Source of the DNA: an uncultured Flavobacteriales bacterium | GTDB lineage: Bacteria; Bacteroidota; Bacteroidia; Flavobacteriales_D; Sanyastnellaceae | Length of the DNA stretch: 9,867 nucleotides | Assembly (NCBI GenBank): GCA_937996585.1 | Contig: CALKUW010000341.1 | Location: forward strand, 1 to 9,867 | Direction of reading: 5' to 3' | In this document: in pieces, positions 6,866-9,867 of the stretch | Position numbering within the stretch: the stretch's first letter is position 1 | How the letters are laid out: each line of letters starts with the position of its first letter | Notes under the pieces: generated by a model | Seen by the model: the letters and a program-made list of their open reading frames with translations, nothing else | Databases searched by the model: none | Told to the model about the DNA's origin: nothing | Program-made: the position numbers and the translations under genes

Positions 6866-9800
6866 ATGGTGCCTTGCCGACCACCCCTGCTGCGCATACT
6901 GCTGTCAGCTGCATTGGTGGTCCTGGCCACAACGGTATCCGCACAGCAGTATTGGGCGGATGAAGGCGGCACCGTCACCGATTGCGACTTCTATTTCCTC
7001 GACGATGGCGGGCCCTTCCAGACGGGATTGCCCAACACCGATGTCACGACGACGTTCTGTCCTGAAACGGTCGGGGGCGACCTCACCTTTTCCTTCGGCG
7101 CCTTCAACCTCGCTGCCGGTGACGTGCTCAACCTCTGGTACGGTGATGCGGCCGTGGGTGCCCCTGATGTAACCTACACTGGTACCGATCTGCTCGGGGT
7201 GGATGTGGGCAATATGGATGGCGGCGCCAATGCTACGGGATGCATGACCTGGCAGTTCGTCTCAGGAGCGACCGGTGGCAGCAATTGGAGCGCCTATGCC
7301 ACATGCAGCACGCCGTGCGATCGTCCAGTGGCTGTCGTTTCTGCCAGCACGGGCCCCGGAGTCCAGCCGTCACCTGTGGAAGCGTGCATCGGCGCAGCCG
7401 TGGATTTCGACGCAGCGGCCAGTACGGTCGCGGCCGGAGCCACCATCGTCTCCTGGGACTGGGATTTCGGCGACGGCAACATCAGTAACGTCGGTCCGGC
7501 GACCTCCCACACCTATATGCAGTCCGGTGCCTATCCCGTATTGCTGACCCTGACCGATAGCGATGGGTGCACCAGCGTCAACAGCATCGACATCTACGTC
7601 TACGTGGCGGCACCCATCCAGATCGATGTGGCATCTCCCAGCCTGTCGGTTTGCGAGGGTGGACCCGCCATCCTGCTGCCCCCGGTGGTGACGACCAGCG
7701 AAGTGGAGAGCCCGCCCGTGGCCGAGTTCGGGGAAGGCATCGCCTTGCCCGACGGCGGCGGCGCAGCCTACACGTCTTCCTTGACCTTCAGTGGATATGC
7801 ACCCGGGCAGACGGTGAACAGCATAGCGGACATCGAGAGCATCCTGGTCAACATGGAGCACAGTTCCATGCTCGACCTGCTTATCGAGATTGAGTGTCCC
7901 AACGGAAGCACCATGCTGCTTCAGGATTGGCCGGGCGGCACGGGTGGCTGCGTGGACCTCGGGGAGCCGGGGGACGTTCCTCCGAACGAAGATCCGGACA
8001 TTGTCGGGGTGGGCTATGATTACACGTGGTCCCCTGGTGCCGTTGACGACTGGCAGACCGCTGCGGATGCCCTGATACCCGATGGTGTGACCGGATGTCA
8101 AGCCAACACCCCGCCGCTCCCCTCAGATGATTACGCCGCAATTGGTGATTGGAATACGCTGGTCGGGTGCCCGATCAATGGTACCTGGACCATCAGCATC
8201 ACCGACCAGGTGGGCGGAGACAATGGGTTCTTGTTCCTGTGGTCCGTGAACTTCGACGAGGCCATTTCGCCGGAGCCCATCCTGTTCGAGGCCACTGTGG
8301 GAACGGATTGCGACAGCTCGTACTGGTCGCCTGCCGATCCCGGATGGGGGTTTGAAGAGGTGGACGTGACATTCGAATGCAACAACATCGTGGTCGAGGC
8401 GCAGAATGCCGGCTCGTACAACTACATCTACACGGTCGTGGATGCCTTCGGTTGCCAGGCTCAGGATTCGGTTACCATCGATGTTGCGGACGGTCAGGAT
8501 TTCCTGATCTCGAGCAACCTCCTCGATCCGACCGCAGGTGTTGATGCACAGGTCTGTGCCGGTGATCCGCTGACCCTGGCCGCCACCCCGGATGGTCCTT
8601 CAGGATCCTCCGCACCGTCGACACTGGCTTATTCGTGGGTTGTAAATCCCCCAGCCGGAATTCCTGCAGGGAGTTCCTACATACTTCCGGCGCCAGCGGC
8701 AGGCATCTATGATGTCATCTTCACGGCCACCTCCAGTGCCGTGCTGCCCGTGACGGGACAGTGCATCTTCACATGGGAAGGCAGCATCGAAGCAGTGGAG
8801 GGGCCGACGGCAGCGTTCAATGTCCCGGCCACATGTTCGAATGAACTGACCACGGCCGCATCCACTTCGACTTCTCCCACGGGGTCTGCTTTGACCCATG
8901 TCTGGACGTTGACGGCCCCTGATGGAAGCGTGACAACCCACACCGGAGCCAACCCCAGCTTCGGCATCCTTTCGGAAGGAAGCTACACGGTGGACTTGAC
9001 CGTGACCGATGATGCGGGCTGCACCGGTTCGTCATCCGGGACCTTCACGGTCTACGATGCACCGCCCTTTCCCCAGTTCTCGCTCGATCCGACCTGCCAA
9101 GGCGAGGTGGTGCCGGTCAACATCCTCAACGACTGGACCGGTTTCGATGCCACGTGGGGCTTCGGAGGAGCCAACGTCGCCACCGGTGCTGTTGCCACAT
9201 TGCCGGCGGTCGTTTCGGCTGCTGCGGGCAATGCCACCGTGACCGTGACCCTTGAGCAGGATTACAATGACCCTGTGGACGGGTTGATCACGTGCAACTC
9301 GGCCCCCGTGCTGGAAAGCGTGGAGATCCTGGGGCTGCCCTTGCCGATCACCGACCTGCCCTCCAACGCCTGCGAGGGTCAAGACCTGGTCATCAGCAGC
9401 GCGGCCACGGCCGGTGCCGGACCGTTCTCAGCCGATTGGACGATCACGGATCCGGCAGGTGCGGTCACGACCCCATCCGGGGAGAACATCACACTGACCG
9501 GCCTCCTGCTCGGCAACTATCAGGTCGAGCTGACGGTTACCGACAATAATGGCTGTTCAAACAACCTCCTGCCCGGCGTCCTTGAGGTGTTGGATACGCC
9601 GGATGGCAGCTTCACGATGGATCCGGTCTGCGAAGGCACGCCGCTGTCCGTCAATCCGGTCGGCTGGGGTGGGGCCACGGCCACGTGGACCGTCGACGGC
9701 GCGGCAGCGACCGTCACCGCAGGCGAACTGCCCGCTGCCGTTTCTGCCGCTCCGGGCAATCCCGTTGTGGGACTCGTGCTCACGCTCGACGATGGCAACG

Positions 9801-9867
9801 GGTTCCTGTGTTCCTCCAGCGAGGTATTCCAGACTGCCACGGTCCTGGCCGAACCCGATGCTGGCTT
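6866..9867 (+). CDS. Giant exported PKD/Ig-repeat adhesin-like protein (5' part, runs off window)
   Basis: The first 1000 residues, open to the window edge with no stop; the C-terminus, where a type IX sorting domain would be expected, is not seen. Residues 1-26 are a signal peptide with the cleavage site VSA|QQ. Residues ~36-150 look CUB-like, with spaced Cys and the ending GCMTWQFVS...NWSAYATC. A PKD domain follows (~152-255) with WDWDFGDG at 197-204 and LTLTDSDGC near its end. Residues ~285-466 resemble a proprotein-convertase P domain (VNMEHSSMLDLLIEI at ~328; NGTWTISITD with Trp441; FLFLWSVNF with Trp459). From Cys564 on, two kinds of ~86-93-residue Cys-paired modules alternate. The architecture fits large surface adhesins and gliding-type proteins of Bacteroidota; an adhesive role is inference, and no catalytic residues were seen. 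ATG 6866 is chosen because the signal peptide follows directly. No Shine-Dalgarno or convincing promoter lies in 6776-6865. Confidence 0.88.
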   Translation, partial: MVPCRPPLLRILLSAALVVLATTVSAQQYWADEGGTVTDCDFYFLDDGGPFQTGLPNTDVTTTFCPETVGGDLTFSFGAFNLAAGDVLNLWYGDAAVGAPDVTYTGTDLLGVDVGNMDGGANATGCMTWQFVSGATGGSNWSAYATCSTPCDRPVAVVSASTGPGVQPSPVEACIGAAVDFDAAASTVAAGATIVSWDWDFGDGNISNVGPATSHTYMQSGAYPVLLTLTDSDGCTSVNSIDIYVYVAAPIQIDVASPSLSVCEGGPAILLPPVVTTSEVESPPVAEFGEGIALPDGGGAAYTSSLTFSGYAPGQTVNSIADIESILVNMEHSSMLDLLIEIECPNGSTMLLQDWPGGTGGCVDLGEPGDVPPNEDPDIVGVGYDYTWSPGAVDDWQTAADALIPDGVTGCQANTPPLPSDDYAAIGDWNTLVGCPINGTWTISITDQVGGDNGFLFLWSVNFDEAISPEPILFEATVGTDCDSSYWSPADPGWGFEEVDVTFECNNIVVEAQNAGSYNYIYTVVDAFGCQAQDSVTIDVADGQDFLISSNLLDPTAGVDAQVCAGDPLTLAATPDGPSGSSAPSTLAYSWVVNPPAGIPAGSSYILPAPAAGIYDVIFTATSSAVLPVTGQCIFTWEGSIEAVEGPTAAFNVPATCSNELTTAASTSTSPTGSALTHVWTLTAPDGSVTTHTGANPSFGILSEGSYTVDLTVTDDAGCTGSSSGTFTVYDAPPFPQFSLDPTCQGEVVPVNILNDWTGFDATWGFGGANVATGAVATLPAVVSAAAGNATVTVTLEQDYNDPVDGLITCNSAPVLESVEILGLPLPITDLPSNACEGQDLVISSAATAGAGPFSADWTITDPAGAVTTPSGENITLTGLLLGNYQVELTVTDNNGCSNNLLPGVLEVLDTPDGSFTMDPVCEGTPLSVNPVGWGGATATWTVDGAAATVTAGELPAAVSAAPGNPVVGLVLTLDDGNGFLCSSSEVFQTATVLAEPDAG
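8546..9867 (+). repeat. Alternating two-type protein repeat (A-B-A-B-A) in the adhesin-like gene
   Basis: Module-opening cysteines fall at residues 564, 657, 744, 836 and 922, spaced 93, 87, 92 and 86. Type A modules (564, 744, 922) have a late Cys at 633, 810 and 982; the second and third share the stretch AVVSAAAGN / AAVSAAPGN. Type B modules (657, 836) have W-x-x-DPAG-like strands and end in VxLTVTDxxGC, with the late Cys at 719 and 897. The unit A+B is therefore about 179 residues (~537 bp). The copies are diverged, so this is a protein-level repeat and not a recent DNA duplication. The array continues past the window edge. Confidence 0.75.

Overview
The window looks like chromosomal DNA of a GC-rich member of the Bacteroidota, probably near the marine Flavobacteriales. 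Four things point there. Two very large exported proteins have TAQ/SAQ-type signal peptides. One carries PKD and CUB-like modules, the other repeated Cys motifs of the form GCxDxxAxNYxxxAxxDDGSC. None of the starts has a good Shine-Dalgarno sequence. Two promoters fit the Bacteroidota TTG-N17-23-TAnnTTTG pattern better than the E. coli consensus. The assignment is by recognition, not by a database search.

Layout, left to right. Positions 13-4047 (minus strand) encode a 1344-residue modular exported protein. It contains a duplicated ~165-residue module, three starch-binding-like beta-sandwich modules with acidic DxDxDG loops, three Cys motifs, a right-handed beta-helix and a dockerin-like C-terminal tail. 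No catalytic domain is recognisable. A 15-bp palindrome lies just upstream of its start. Positions 4177-4352 (plus) hold a tRNA-Ser(GCU) gene with a candidate promoter and an intrinsic terminator. Positions 4425-6775 (plus) hold a stand-alone katG (catalase-peroxidase, 734 residues, active site intact) with its own Bacteroidota-type promoter and a UUCG-hairpin terminator. From 6866 the plus strand encodes the first 1000 residues of a giant exported adhesin-like protein that runs off the window. It has a signal peptide, a CUB-like domain, a PKD domain, a P-domain-like sandwich, then a regular alternation of two Ig/PKD-like Cys-paired modules.

The genes appear to be independent transcription units; nothing suggests one operon or pathway. 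katG detoxifies hydrogen peroxide in the cytoplasm. The two flanking genes are surface or secreted proteins, probably type IX secretion substrates, one carbohydrate-related and one adhesive. No mobile element, CRISPR array, defence system, toxin-antitoxin pair or integrase is visible. All gene-free stretches are under 300 bp (4048-4236, 4321-4516, 6722-6865). I found no clear new system. The most distinctive signals are the alternating A-B repeat in the adhesin, the accessory-module-only architecture of the first gene with its dockerin-like tail, and the palindrome upstream of that gene.
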